Part shown: piece by piece, positions 1 through 8,844 of the stretch | Position numbering within the stretch: position 1 is the first letter of the stretch | How the letters are laid out: each line of letters opens with the position of its first letter | DNA from: Candidatus Methanomicula labiotermitis | GTDB lineage: Archaea; Thermoplasmatota; Thermoplasmata; Methanomassiliicoccales; Methanomethylophilaceae | Length of the DNA: 41,239 nucleotides | Assembly: GCA_009780575.1 (NCBI GenBank) | Contig: WQZU01000010.1 | Span: 1-41,239 of the forward strand | Direction: 5' to 3' | Position numbers and translations under genes: made by a program | Notes under the pieces: model-generated | What the model was told of the DNA's origin: nothing | Databases searched by the model: none | Seen by the model: only the letters and a program-made list of their open reading frames with translations

Positions 1-93
1 GAGTATGTTTCCTCCAAGAAGTTCAAGAACATGGTAAAAGAGATCGGTCACAATATCGATGCCTTCAATGATCTGAAGAGGGTGGCGGCGTGA
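1..93 (+). CDS. C-terminal tail of an unidentified protein (5' end outside window)
   Basis: An open frame runs from the first base of the window to a TGA at 91-93 and encodes the last 30 residues of a protein, rich in Lys, Phe and Asn and ending RVAA. Nothing in the tail is diagnostic, so I do not name it. It is read in the same direction as the following tryptophanyl-tRNA synthetase gene, which starts 71 bases later behind its own TATA-like box. The frame is certain only in the sense that it is uninterrupted and ends just before a promoter-like spacer. Confidence 0.5.
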   Translation, partial: EYVSSKKFKNMVKEIGHNIDAFNDLKRVAA

Positions 94-135
94 GGGGTGC
101 GCATTTATCAAACACAGTTTGTTCGAACAAAGGAA

Positions 136-142
136 TTTAAAA
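136..142 (+). promoter_or_regulatory. Box A (TATA) of trpS, probable leaderless transcript
   Basis: TTTAAAA lies centred about 26 bases upstream of the trpS ATG at 165. Archaeal transcription normally starts 24-27 bases downstream of the box centre, so the mRNA would begin at or next to the start codon. No Shine-Dalgarno sequence is seen in front of the ATG, which fits a leaderless message. Confidence 0.5.
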
Positions 143-164
143 GGAATGCGCTTATCAAGTACCG

Positions 165-1289
165 ATGGCGGAAGATTTCATCGTGACACCGTGGGAGGTC
201 ACAGGGGACATCGATTACGACCTGCTGGCAGAACGTTTCGGAACGACGGCGATCGATGATAAGCTGTTGACAAGATTGAGTAAATACGGAGAGCCGCACA
301 TGATGCTCCGCCGCGGTATATTCTATTCCCATCGGGACCTGAACATAATACTCGATGAATACGAGAAGGGCAATAAATTCATATTGTACACGGGCCGCGG
401 ACCATCGGGACACACGCATCTGGGTCATATAATGCCGTGGATCTTCAACAAGTGGATCCAGGACACATTCGGTGCGGATATGCTCTTCCAATTCACGGAC
501 GACGAGAAATTCCTTTTCAAACAGGGCGCAACGCTTGCCGACACGAGAAGCATGGCATACGAGAACGCGCTGGACATGATAGCGCTGGGCTTCGATACGG
601 AAAAGACGAAGATAATACTTGACACCGAGAACATAAAGACTCTGTACCCGATAGCGCTGAAGGTCGCAAAGAAGATCAACCTGTCCACCGCAAAAGCGGT
701 TTTTGGGTTTGATAACACCACGAACATAGGATCGATATTCTTCACGTCGATACAGGCGGCCCCCGCATTCCTCGCATCCGAGATCGCAGGCCGGAACATT
801 CCCTGTCTTATACCGTGCGGCATAGATCAGGATCCTCATTTCAGAGCGTGCAGGGATGTCGCTCCCGGCCTGGGATATATGAAGCCCGGTCAGATATACT
901 GCAAGATGTTCCCCGGACTGAGCGGAGCGGACAAGATGTCCTCGTCAGACCCGATGGCAACGATATACACCACGGACGGACCGAAAGAAGTGAAGAAGAA
1001 GGTAGGGAGGGCATTCACAGGAGGCTGCGTTTCAGTTGAGGAACAGAGACAGAAAGGCGGCAACCCGGAAGTGTGCGCGGTATTCAAGTACTGTTATTAT
1101 CTGTTCGAGGAAGACGACCGGAAGCTCAACGAGATCTCATCCAAATGCAAAAACGGCGAGATATTATGCGGAGAATGTAAGATCGCACTCACGGAAAAGA
1201 TAAACACATTCCTGGAGATCCATCAAGGAAAAAGAGAGAAAGCGAAGGACGTCATAGGCGGTATGTCGTTCGAAGGATTCAAATGGTGA
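165..1289 (+). CDS. trpS: Tryptophanyl-tRNA synthetase (TrpRS)
   Basis: Class I aminoacyl-tRNA synthetase that charges tRNA-Trp with tryptophan using ATP, in the cytoplasm. The 374-residue length and the N-terminus (VTPWEVTGDIDYD) match archaeal/eukaryotic-type TrpRS rather than the shorter bacterial enzyme. The HIGH-type signature sits in GPSGHTHLGH at residues 79-88 and the KMSKS-type signature is KMSSS at 257-261. CGIDQDPHFR at about 218-227 is a typical conserved loop. The start is the ATG at 165, 26 bases after a TATA-like box. It is followed after 31 bases by pheS, probably co-transcribed, and belongs to a local group of translation genes (pheS, dtd2, prf1, argS). Confidence 0.96.
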   Translation: MAEDFIVTPWEVTGDIDYDLLAERFGTTAIDDKLLTRLSKYGEPHMMLRRGIFYSHRDLNIILDEYEKGNKFILYTGRGPSGHTHLGHIMPWIFNKWIQDTFGADMLFQFTDDEKFLFKQGATLADTRSMAYENALDMIALGFDTEKTKIILDTENIKTLYPIALKVAKKINLSTAKAVFGFDNTTNIGSIFFTSIQAAPAFLASEIAGRNIPCLIPCGIDQDPHFRACRDVAPGLGYMKPGQIYCKMFPGLSGADKMSSSDPMATIYTTDGPKEVKKKVGRAFTGGCVSVEEQRQKGGNPEVCAVFKYCYYLFEEDDRKLNEISSKCKNGEILCGECKIALTEKINTFLEIHQGKREKAKDVIGGMSFEGFKW

Positions 1290-1320
1290 GTCTCAATAAG
1301 TTATACGATAAGGTGACCCG

Positions 1321-2826
1321 ATGAACAAATCCGAGATCCATGAGGGATTGAGTCTCAATGAGAAACGACTGCTCGTTGCGCTGAATGACAGCAAACTGCC
1401 GATAAGACTGCACGGTCTGCAGGATTTTCTCATACACGAACTGGACGGGGCGGCATCATGGCTGTCGTTGAAAGGACTGATAGAAATGGATGTGATAACC
1501 TCGGAGGTCATATTCCTTGCAGACAGGAACATTCTGATCGAAGGCCTTCCGGAAAGGAGGGCGCTTAACGCGATAAAAGCTGCCGGAAATTCAATGGATC
1601 TATCCGAACTTGCGGAAAAACTCCCGAACGGCGAAGACAAGATAGCCATAGGCTGGCTGAAGAGAAAGGGACTTGCCGATATCTCCAAGGAAGGAGATCG
1701 GAAGTTCATCTGTCTGACAGAAGAGGGAAGGTCGGCGGCGTCCGGAAAAAGAATGCCGGACGAGGAGTTTTTGAATAGATTGCCAATAAGCAAGGAAGAT
1801 GCGGATCCGTCGCTTCTCAGGGACCTGAAAGGCCGCCAGGGGATCATAGGCGAAGAAATAACAAAAGAACGCCGCGTCTCATCCGTAACCGAATTGGGGA
1901 AAGAGATCATCGCGATGGGCATCGAACTCAGGGAAGAGGTTTCCGGACTGACGGTTGAAATGCTGCAGAGCGGCAAGTGGAAGGACATTGAATTCAGGAA
2001 ATACGATGTGCAGACATTTGCGCCGGCGGTCGCTCCGGCAAAGAAACATCCGCTCTCAAGATTGGCAGACGAAATTCGAAACATATTCGTTCAGATGGGA
2101 TTCACCGAGATAGACGAAGAATACGTGCAGCCGGCGTTCTGGAACATGGATGTGCTGTTCACTCCGCAGGACCATCCCGCCAGAGACCTGCAGGATACGT
2201 TCTACCTTGAGGATCCGGCGTCCATAAGGATAGACGATGAGAAACTCGTGAAGAAGGTCAAAGACATACACGAGACGGGCGGCGGGACCGGATCGGCGGG
2301 ATGGGGCGGCAAATGGTCGCGCGAGAAGGCTGAACAGGCCCTTCTGAGAACGCATACAACGGTCAACACGATAAAGCACATATCAAAGAACCCGAACCCT
2401 CCGGTGAAGGTGTTCTCGTTATCCAGAATATTCAGGAACGAGTCGATAGATTCAACGCATCTTCCGGAATTCACTCAGATAGAAGGCATAATACTCGATG
2501 AGAAAGGCGACTTTGATATGCTCGTATCGGTGGTAAAGGGATTCTACGCCAAAATGGGATTCGATAAGGTGAGAATAAGGCCCGCATATTTTCCTTACAC
2601 GGAGCCTTCTCTGGAAGTGGAGGTGTTCTTCAACGGTAAATGGATGGAACTCGGCGGCGCAGGGATATTCAGGCCAGAGGTGGTAGCACCGTTCGGAGTA
2701 AAGTATCCGGTGCTGGCATGGGGCTTCGGATTCGAAAGGCTGGCTATGCTGAAATGGAATATCCGGGATATACGCGATCTGTACGTAAGCGACATGGATC
2801 TTCTGAAAAAGAACACGATATTCTGA
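1321..2826 (+). CDS. pheS: Phenylalanyl-tRNA synthetase alpha subunit
   Basis: Catalytic alpha subunit of the heterotetrameric PheRS, a class II synthetase charging tRNA-Phe. The 501 residues comprise an N-terminal region with repeated winged-helix-like modules (about 1-140), as in archaeal/eukaryotic PheRS, and a C-terminal class II core. Motif 2 is FRNESIDSTHLPEF (371-384) and motif 3 is GFGFERLAM (468-476). A strong Shine-Dalgarno AAGGTGA (1310-1316) precedes the ATG. It follows trpS by 31 bases on the same strand. The beta subunit gene pheT is not next to it and does not occur in this window, so it must lie elsewhere. Confidence 0.96.
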   Translation: MNKSEIHEGLSLNEKRLLVALNDSKLPIRLHGLQDFLIHELDGAASWLSLKGLIEMDVITSEVIFLADRNILIEGLPERRALNAIKAAGNSMDLSELAEKLPNGEDKIAIGWLKRKGLADISKEGDRKFICLTEEGRSAASGKRMPDEEFLNRLPISKEDADPSLLRDLKGRQGIIGEEITKERRVSSVTELGKEIIAMGIELREEVSGLTVEMLQSGKWKDIEFRKYDVQTFAPAVAPAKKHPLSRLADEIRNIFVQMGFTEIDEEYVQPAFWNMDVLFTPQDHPARDLQDTFYLEDPASIRIDDEKLVKKVKDIHETGGGTGSAGWGGKWSREKAEQALLRTHTTVNTIKHISKNPNPPVKVFSLSRIFRNESIDSTHLPEFTQIEGIILDEKGDFDMLVSVVKGFYAKMGFDKVRIRPAYFPYTEPSLEVEVFFNGKWMELGGAGIFRPEVVAPFGVKYPVLAWGFGFERLAMLKWNIRDIRDLYVSDMDLLKKNTIF

Positions 2827-2845
2827 TATCGGTGAACATCGCGCA

Positions 2846-2926
2846 TCAATCCTTAAGGCAACCTATAGGTACAATAAGAACACCGTCATTGCGTTTGTAA
2901 GCGTATCCGGAAGAATATATTATTAA
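2846..2926 (-). pseudogene. C-terminal remnant of an AAA ATPase/DUF4143 gene
   Basis: Read on the minus strand, about 26 codons ending in TGA at 2846-2848 encode a tail that includes AYKRNDGV and VPIGCLKD. This matches the last residues of the intact ATPase at 29867-31135, which has AYRRKDGV and VPIGCLKN, and the similarity continues a few residues further upstream (LIIYSSGYAY against MILTATEQAY). No ATPase core is present: the coding similarity stops where a palindromic repeat array (2925-2993) begins. The simplest reading is a family member whose body was deleted, leaving its C-terminus joined to its upstream repeats. It sits between the convergent ends of pheS and the wHTH-TPR gene. Confidence 0.7.
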
Positions 2927-2993
2927 TGTATTTTACATTAACATGATAATGTAAATTACATTAACATAATAATGTATTTTACATAAATGTACA
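2925..2993. repeat. Three tandem 23-bp units, each with an AATGTA-N3-TACATT dyad
   Basis: Units start at 2925, 2948 and 2971, exactly 23 bp apart. Each carries AATGTA, three A/T bases, then TACATT; the third copy ends TACATA. Units one and two also share the next bases AACAT. The array directly abuts the DUF4143 ATPase remnant on the side that would be its 5' end. Regularly spaced palindromes of this kind usually bind a dimeric protein repeatedly. Confidence 0.8.
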
Positions 2994-3046
2994 ATATAAA
3001 AACTCACAACTGTAAAAGATAAGACCGGTTTCAGTGCACGTGCCGA

Positions 3047-4300
3047 TCACGGACGGAGGTCACGCGATTTCGAAGCGCATTCTTTTGCTTTATCTGCCAT
3101 CCCCGCGGCGCCGTATGATCTTGCGAGCAACGCATATATCTTTCTTTTTCCCTCGTCTCCGGTGACGCCCAGCGCCTTCGTGAGATAGTTTATCGAAGAA
3201 TCGTGATCGCCGGATACGGCGGCAACGTCCGCCATCTGTATGTATATGCGGTCAAGGCCATTCACAGTCCCGGTCTTCACAACCGCCTCCTTCATTGAAT
3301 TCAGGAGATCCAGCGCCTCTTTCTTATTACCCAGATGTCCGATCGCGCCGGCCGCCCTGAGGTCCACTTCGAATCTGTTCGTTATGCCGACGGACCTTAT
3401 GATCGACAGCGCTTTCGTGTGGTCCCCTTTCTTCATCTCCGCATCGGCCGAATAAAGGAGGCCGAGTTCCCCGTCCATTTCCTTCAAAGCATCGATCATT
3501 GCCGCCGACGCATCGAGATCGCCGGATTCTATGGCAACGGTTATCCTGACGGGTAAGACATCAAGAACATATTTTTCCGGAATGTCCTCAAAGCCTGCGA
3601 GTATATCAAAAAGGTCATCGTTTATGTTATACAGAAGTTTCTCCTTTTCATTTACGACAAGTCTGCATGCATCCCTGATCCTTCCTGCGGATACCAGATG
3701 ATAAAGGCGCTCCTGAACATCATCCCTGTCAAGCCAATAATCGGCGGCGGCGCTGTTCCAGCTGCGTAATCGTTCATCATCCGCCACGGAAAGTATGTTC
3801 TTCTTCACCTGATCGCTCAGGATGATCATACCGTTGACATCCGTAGGTATCACCTGTTTCGCAGTCTCCGGAATGTCTGCGCGCGGAACGGGGCACCTGA
3901 GCACACAAGCCAATCCCAAAGCATCACGGTCCTCTTCATCGACCGATTTCCATATGGTGTCGGGATCACATCTTTTCATGTCGATCATTGGCATTATATC
4001 TATTCCCTCGTCCTTGGCAACCTCTTTCAAATGTTTCGCCTCTTCCAGGCCGGCCGGTGTGAGAGTGTATGATTTCCTTCTTACTTTGCCTCCTTTGATG
4101 TGGCCCTGCCTCTCATCAACTTTACCATTTTCCCTGAGCTTCTTGAGCTCTATCGAAGAATGCGCCCTCGTGATCCTCAATGAGGCGGCGATGCCGTCCT
4201 GTGTGAGGTCCCACGGTATGTTGTAACCGTCATCACACTGCGTTCCGTATCTGCTCAGGTGCAGCACGATCCTCTCGGCGATCGTAAGTTTGGTCATCAT
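3047..4300 (-). CDS. Winged-helix DNA-binding protein with C-terminal TPR-like repeats
   Basis: Predicted archaeal transcription regulator of 417 residues. The first ~90 residues look like a MarR/ArsR-type winged helix: DLTQDGIAASLRITRAHSS resembles a recognition-helix region, followed by a basic wing rich in Lys/Arg (KGGKVRRKSY) and a conserved-looking LTPAGLEEA. The region from about 190 to the end is helical with TPR-like pairs (ALSIIRSVG, EALDLLNSM, SINYLTKALG), suggesting a protein-interaction or sensing module. No effector domain with known chemistry is visible. The start is ATG-ATG at 4300/4297, about 24 bases from a TATA box shared with the divergent dtd2 gene. Its target is unknown; the divergent neighbour is one possibility. 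Confidence 0.75.
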   Translation of the reverse strand: MMTKLTIAERIVLHLSRYGTQCDDGYNIPWDLTQDGIAASLRITRAHSSIELKKLRENGKVDERQGHIKGGKVRRKSYTLTPAGLEEAKHLKEVAKDEGIDIMPMIDMKRCDPDTIWKSVDEEDRDALGLACVLRCPVPRADIPETAKQVIPTDVNGMIILSDQVKKNILSVADDERLRSWNSAAADYWLDRDDVQERLYHLVSAGRIRDACRLVVNEKEKLLYNINDDLFDILAGFEDIPEKYVLDVLPVRITVAIESGDLDASAAMIDALKEMDGELGLLYSADAEMKKGDHTKALSIIRSVGITNRFEVDLRAAGAIGHLGNKKEALDLLNSMKEAVVKTGTVNGLDRIYIQMADVAAVSGDHDSSINYLTKALGVTGDEGKRKIYALLARSYGAAGMADKAKECASKSRDLRP

Positions 4301-4318
4301 TCAACAATCAACGAAACC

Positions 4319-4329
4319 ACTATATAAAG
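4319..4329. promoter_or_regulatory. Single near-symmetric TATA box serving two divergent leaderless genes
   Basis: The core TATATA is its own reverse complement and is centred near 4323. It lies about 24 bases from the start codon of the minus-strand wHTH-TPR gene (4300) and about 26 bases from the GTG start of dtd2 (4349). Both distances suit leaderless initiation and no other TATA-like element is present in the 48-base spacer, so one box could direct both transcripts. Confidence 0.5.
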
Positions 4330-4348
4330 TACGGTCATTCATTCAACG

Positions 4349-5167
4349 GTGTACAAACTGCTTCTCTGCAGCGAAGAGGATACCGCATCGGTGAACATAC
4401 GCGATTCGCTGACATCATTCCGGAAATGGGAGAGTGACGGCAAATTCCTTTATTACGAAAATATGGCGATCGCGTCAATACCGAAGACACACATATACGC
4501 CGAAAACGTTGACAATATCGCCAAAGACGCGGGAATGAAAGCGAATGAGATGATCTTTCTTTCAAGGCACAAAGCCGTCAGCGGCATACCGACGCTTACG
4601 GTGCACCCTATAGGCAATTTCAACGATGCCGAGTTCGGAGGAAGACCGCGCACGCTCGTTAAAGCATCGCCGGCAACGATGACCTCTCTTCTGAGATCGC
4701 TGTCATCGGCGGATACCGGGATATTCAAGGTGTCGTTCGAAGTGACGCACCACGGCCCCTGTGTCGACATTCCGGCGACGTTCATCGAGATAGGGAGCGA
4801 TCGGCCGCAATGGAACGACAAGAGTGCGGCGGCGATCATTGCAAACGCATTACTGGATCATGAGGAAAAAGACTATATCACGGTGATAGGCATAGGAGGG
4901 GGGCACTACGCACCCAGATTCACCGAGATCGCGCTTAACCGTAAAATGAACTTCGGACATATGATCCCTGAATACGCGTTCAAAGATCTCGATGAGAACG
5001 AACTCGTGAGGATGATCACGGATTCCGCAGAGAAAAGCGGCACCGGACTGGCGTACATACACAAAAAATCCATGAAAGCGGATATGGTGAAACGCGTGGT
5101 GAATGCTATCGAGCTATGCGGTATCGAAGCAATAAGCTCTAACGATACGGACGTCATTGAGAATTGA
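4349..5167 (+). CDS. dtd2: D-aminoacyl-tRNA deacylase, archaeal DTD2 type
   Basis: Hydrolyses D-amino acids wrongly attached to tRNA, a chirality proofreading step. The 272-residue protein carries the family's conserved blocks: SRHKAVSGIPTLTVHPIGN (72-90), EVTHHGPC (131-138), GIGGGHYAPRFTE (181-193) and GHMIPEYA (203-210), with histidines typical of this metal-dependent family. Initiation is at GTG (4349), placed by the TATA box about 26 bases upstream. Its 3' end overlaps the convergent UMP kinase gene by 14 bases. It fits the surrounding tRNA-charging genes. Confidence 0.93.
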   Translation: MYKLLLCSEEDTASVNIRDSLTSFRKWESDGKFLYYENMAIASIPKTHIYAENVDNIAKDAGMKANEMIFLSRHKAVSGIPTLTVHPIGNFNDAEFGGRPRTLVKASPATMTSLLRSLSSADTGIFKVSFEVTHHGPCVDIPATFIEIGSDRPQWNDKSAAAIIANALLDHEEKDYITVIGIGGGHYAPRFTEIALNRKMNFGHMIPEYAFKDLDENELVRMITDSAEKSGTGLAYIHKKSMKADMVKRVVNAIELCGIEAISSNDTDVIEN

Positions 5168-5837
5168 TCGCCGTTCCGTTTATTTTCTTTCCGAGGATCG
5201 CATTCTTCATTTCATCCATATCACGGCCGTCTATTATCAGAAGATCGATGCGGTCGCGCATCGCAAGCTTCACGCCCAGCGGATCGAACACCGACGAGCG
5301 CCCGGCGTCATGTTCCGAATATACGATGCCGCTCAGCTCCTTTATTGTAAGTTCCGAGAATCTTTTCGCGTCAGGGTCCTTTTTCGGGTCGTTCGAATAT
5401 ACGGCGTCAACGGATGTCGCATTAACAACTCTTTTACATCCTATATTGCCTGCCACCATCGTGGCAACGGCGTCGGTCGTGTGGCCGGGTTCGGTGCCGC
5501 CCATGACAACGATCTTCCCGGTCAGAGACGCTTTCACGGTTTCGTCAACGGTGCACGGAACCGTATGATGCGCAGAATCCCCCAATGCGATTCTGAGCAG
5601 TTCCGCGTTGAGCCTTGTTGCACCGATGCCCATCATGTCCAGCTGATACGTCGTTCCTCCCAATTCTCTTCCGGTGCCCGTATAATATCTGGCGATCTTT
5701 CCTCCGCCGCAGACTATCACCGTCTGAACTTCCGCGGAAATTTCCTTTAAGGTGTGCGCAAGCTGTTTTATGTAAACTGAATCATCATTGTTCGGCACCA
5801 GAACGGAACCGCCTATAGAGACCACGACTTTTTCCAA
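5154..5837 (-). CDS. pyrH: UMP kinase (uridylate kinase), archaeal type
   Basis: Amino acid kinase family enzyme phosphorylating UMP to UDP in pyrimidine nucleotide synthesis. The 227-residue length is normal for archaeal PyrH. Visible motifs are the N-terminal KVVVSIGGS (3-11), the glycine-rich CGGGKIAR (43-50), GGTEPGHTTDAVA (113-125) and NATSVDAVYSNDP (139-151), the last being the nucleotide-binding region that separates UMP kinases from related isopentenyl phosphate kinases. GGTGAT lies just upstream of the ATG as Shine-Dalgarno. It is divergent from prf1 and converges on dtd2 with a 14-base overlap. Confidence 0.92.
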   Translation of the reverse strand: MEKVVVSIGGSVLVPNNDDSVYIKQLAHTLKEISAEVQTVIVCGGGKIARYYTGTGRELGGTTYQLDMMGIGATRLNAELLRIALGDSAHHTVPCTVDETVKASLTGKIVVMGGTEPGHTTDAVATMVAGNIGCKRVVNATSVDAVYSNDPKKDPDAKRFSELTIKELSGIVYSEHDAGRSSVFDPLGVKLAMRDRIDLLIIDGRDMDEMKNAILGKKINGTAINSQ

Positions 5838-5902
5838 TATATCACCAATACTTTTATACCAAAGGTTCTCTCACTCTTAAAAAACCAACAGGTTGATTTT
5901 AC

Positions 5903-7129
5903 ATGGACGTGAGAAGCTCGACGGAAAAGGCAAGGTACGATTTTAAAAAAGCTATGCAGGAGATAATCGACCTGAAAGGCAGAGGCACGGAACTGATATC
6001 CGTGTATATCCCTCCGAGCAAGCAGATATCGGATGTCATGGCGTATCTTCGCAATGAGTATTCGCAATCGTCCAACATTAAATCGAAATCAACGATGAAG
6101 AATGTTCAGAGTGCGATCGATTCGATAATGTCCCGTCTCAGAACATATAAATTCCCGCCTACGAACGGTATTGTGATATTCTGCGGCGAAGTGCCGAGAG
6201 CGGGCGACCAGACGAGGATGGTGCAGCACGTCCTCGATCCTCCCGAAGCGGTTACAACGTTCTTTTACAGATGCGATTCACAATTCTACACCGAACCTCT
6301 GCTGGGAATGCTTCAGGACAAGAAGACATACGGCCTGATAACAATGGACAGGAGCGAAGCAACTCTCGGAATACTTACGGGAAGCAAGGTTGTGGCTATA
6401 AAGAACTTTGACTCGATGGTTCCCAGAAAGCACCGACAGGGCGGCCAGTCTGCGCAGCGTTTTGAAAGGCTGATCGAGATAGCGGCGCACGAATTCTTCA
6501 AGAAAATAGCTGATAACGCAACCGAGATATTTTTAGAAAGAGAGGAGATGATAGGCCTCCTGATAGGAGGCCCGGGCTCAACAAAGGATTTCTTCATCAA
6601 AGAAGGATATCTGCATCATGAACTCCAGAAAAAAGTGGTGGACACGTTCGATACCGGTTACACGGATGAATACGGACTGCGCGAACTCGTTGAAAATGCC
6701 AGATCGGCGATCGTTGACATTGAATTGATGCATGAGAAGGAACTGATACAGAAACTGCTTACCGAGATAAGACACACGGACGGAGGCCTTTCGGCATACG
6801 GAGAGGAAGTGGTGCGCAACGCAACACAGGCCGGTGCGGCCGATGTCGTTCTTCTGTCGGAGAATCTCAACAAACGGCGGATAAGCGTCAAATGTCCGCG
6901 CGGCCATGTTTATTCGTACACATCACCTTCATCCGAGGACAGAGAGGAATGCAGGGAATGCGGCGCGCATGCCGACGTCGAGAATGATATTGACCTGGTG
7001 GATGACTTCTTCGAACTGGCAGATCAATTCGGAACAACGGTAGAGATAATAAGCGCCGATTCGGAAGAAGGCGAGATGCTCATGAAAGCGTTCGGCGGCA
7101 TCGCCGCGATACTGAGATACAGGGTGTGA
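5903..7129 (+). CDS. prf1: Peptide chain release factor aRF1
   Basis: Omnipotent class I release factor that recognises stop codons and triggers peptide release. The 408 residues contain NIKS at 58-61 (stop codon recognition) and GGQ at 180-182 within RKHRQGGQSAQRF (peptidyl-tRNA hydrolysis). The C-terminal domain holds a zinc-finger-like set of cysteines (CPRGH, then ECRECG, about 331-356). A TATA-like CTTTTATA lies about 45-50 bases upstream. Its GTG/ATG junction with argS suggests co-transcription. If the organism uses TAG for pyrrolysine this factor would compete at those codons; no obvious change in NIKS is seen. Confidence 0.96.
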   Translation: MDVRSSTEKARYDFKKAMQEIIDLKGRGTELISVYIPPSKQISDVMAYLRNEYSQSSNIKSKSTMKNVQSAIDSIMSRLRTYKFPPTNGIVIFCGEVPRAGDQTRMVQHVLDPPEAVTTFFYRCDSQFYTEPLLGMLQDKKTYGLITMDRSEATLGILTGSKVVAIKNFDSMVPRKHRQGGQSAQRFERLIEIAAHEFFKKIADNATEIFLEREEMIGLLIGGPGSTKDFFIKEGYLHHELQKKVVDTFDTGYTDEYGLRELVENARSAIVDIELMHEKELIQKLLTEIRHTDGGLSAYGEEVVRNATQAGAADVVLLSENLNKRRISVKCPRGHVYSYTSPSSEDREECRECGAHADVENDIDLVDDFFELADQFGTTVEIISADSEEGEMLMKAFGGIAAILRYRV

Positions 7130-7131
7130 CG

Positions 7132-8844
7132 ATGAGCGTAATGGACGCATTCAGGGACGACGTTGCAAAAGCGGTTGCCGATGCGCTCTCAAAGATAGGT
7201 TCGGACACCGCTTTCGAGATCGAGACGCCGTCAACGGATGCGGCCGATCTTGCGGTACCTTGTTTCATCCTCGCGAGATCCATGAAACGATCGCCGACCG
7301 ACATCGCCGCCGATCTTGCACGTTACATAGAACCGAGAGGGACAATAGCATCGGTGCATGCGGTCAGCGGCTACCTGAATTTCATGATGGACAGAACGGC
7401 ACTGATCAATGGTACCGTTTCCGAGATACTTGAAAAAAAGGACAGATACGGATATTTGCCGCCAAAGGGCAAAACGGTGAACGTTGAACACACATCGACC
7501 AATCCCACCGGCCCCATACATGTCGGACGGGCAAGGAACCCGATCATCGGCGATACGCTGGCAAAGTGCCTTTCCAGGTGCGGGTATGACGTTACAACGG
7601 AATACTACGTGAACGACGTCGGGAAGCAGGTGGTGACGCTTACCTGGGGCGTGAGCAACATATCCGGTGATGTCGCGAAGGCGGATCGTAACAAGACAGA
7701 TCACAATCTTGTGGCGTTTTACAGACTTGCCAATGATATGACCGAGTCGGACCCGAAGGTAAGCGAAGAGATATCTTCGATGCTGAGAAGATTCGAGAAC
7801 GGCGATCCGGAAGTGATATCAAACGTCAGAAGAACAACGGAGATGATGCTCGCAGGCCTGAAGGAAACGCTGTCGGCCATGGGTGTTGAACTGGACGTTT
7901 ACACATGGGAATCGAAATACATCGAGAACGGAGATGCCAGGAACGTAGTGGAAAAACTGAAAACGTCAAAGTATGCGGGCGAGGACGACGGCGCCTGGTA
8001 TCTTGACCTTGAGGATTTCGGCGTGCACGGCATGAATAAGAGATTCACGTTCACGAGGAATGACGGTACAACACTATACACAACGCGCGATGTCGCATAC
8101 CACGAAGACAAACTGTCAAGATACGACAGAGTGATAAACGTCCTGGGCGAGGATCAGAAGCTCGGCAGTAAGCAGCTTATGTGCGCTTTGGAGATACTGT
8201 CATCGAACAAAATGCCGGAGCCCATGTTCTATTCGTTCGTTTCATTACCGGAAGGGAAGATGTCCACCCGGAAGGGCGTTGTTGTTTATCTGGACGACCT
8301 GATCGATGAATCCGTTGAATACGCGTACAGTGAGGTCAAAGCAAGAAGAAACGATCTTTCCGAGGAAAAGATGAGGGAGATCACAAAGACCATCGGGATC
8401 GGTGCGATAAGATACAACATCGTTCGCATACAGCCGGAAAAACAATTGGTGTTCAAATGGTCCGAAGCGCTGAACTTCGACGGCAACAGCGGACCGTTCC
8501 TGCAGTACTCGCACGCGAGGGCGTGCAGCATACTGCGAAAAGCAGGAAATTTCACAAGAACGGCGGACGCATCGAAACTGACCGACGAATATGAAGTGAA
8601 ACTGGTAAAGGTGCTTTCAAAGTTCGCAAGCGTCATCGCATCCGCAGGAGAAGAGAGGAAGGTACATCTTATTCCGGCGTACGGCCATGAGGTGGCGTCC
8701 GCATTCAATCAATTCTATGCGGCCGTTCCGGTGCTCAACTCCGGTGATGCGAAAGACGCAAGATTGTCATTGGTCGAATGCACAAGGACAGTGCTTAATA
8801 ATGTGCTCGAATGTCTGGGAATAGGCGCACCGGAGGAGATGTGA
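7132..8844 (+). CDS. argS: Arginyl-tRNA synthetase
   Basis: Class I synthetase charging tRNA-Arg. An N-terminal Add-1-like region precedes the catalytic core with HVGR (HIGH type) in TNPTGPIHVGRARNP at about 124-138, and KMSTRKG at about 376-382. The C-terminal part is the helical anticodon-binding DALR domain, including YSHARACSILRKAG. I place the start at ATG 7132, immediately after the prf1 stop and behind GGTGTGA; a GTG at 7126 overlapping the stop is the alternative and adds two residues. The stop overlaps the start of the next gene (TGATG), indicating translational coupling. About 570 residues is normal for the family. Confidence 0.95.
   Translation: MSVMDAFRDDVAKAVADALSKIGSDTAFEIETPSTDAADLAVPCFILARSMKRSPTDIAADLARYIEPRGTIASVHAVSGYLNFMMDRTALINGTVSEILEKKDRYGYLPPKGKTVNVEHTSTNPTGPIHVGRARNPIIGDTLAKCLSRCGYDVTTEYYVNDVGKQVVTLTWGVSNISGDVAKADRNKTDHNLVAFYRLANDMTESDPKVSEEISSMLRRFENGDPEVISNVRRTTEMMLAGLKETLSAMGVELDVYTWESKYIENGDARNVVEKLKTSKYAGEDDGAWYLDLEDFGVHGMNKRFTFTRNDGTTLYTTRDVAYHEDKLSRYDRVINVLGEDQKLGSKQLMCALEILSSNKMPEPMFYSFVSLPEGKMSTRKGVVVYLDDLIDESVEYAYSEVKARRNDLSEEKMREITKTIGIGAIRYNIVRIQPEKQLVFKWSEALNFDGNSGPFLQYSHARACSILRKAGNFTRTADASKLTDEYEVKLVKVLSKFASVIASAGEERKVHLIPAYGHEVASAFNQFYAAVPVLNSGDAKDARLSLVECTRTVLNNVLECLGIGAPEEM

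Noticed and set aside
108-839. 243-codon minus-strand open frame opposite trpS
   Set aside because: Antisense to a certain gene; composition (many Arg, Val, Tyr, His) is typical of a shadow frame.
2925-2993. CRISPR array
   Set aside because: Units are contiguous 23-mers without spacers; same for the arrays at 28230 and 31188, whose spacers are too short and uniform.
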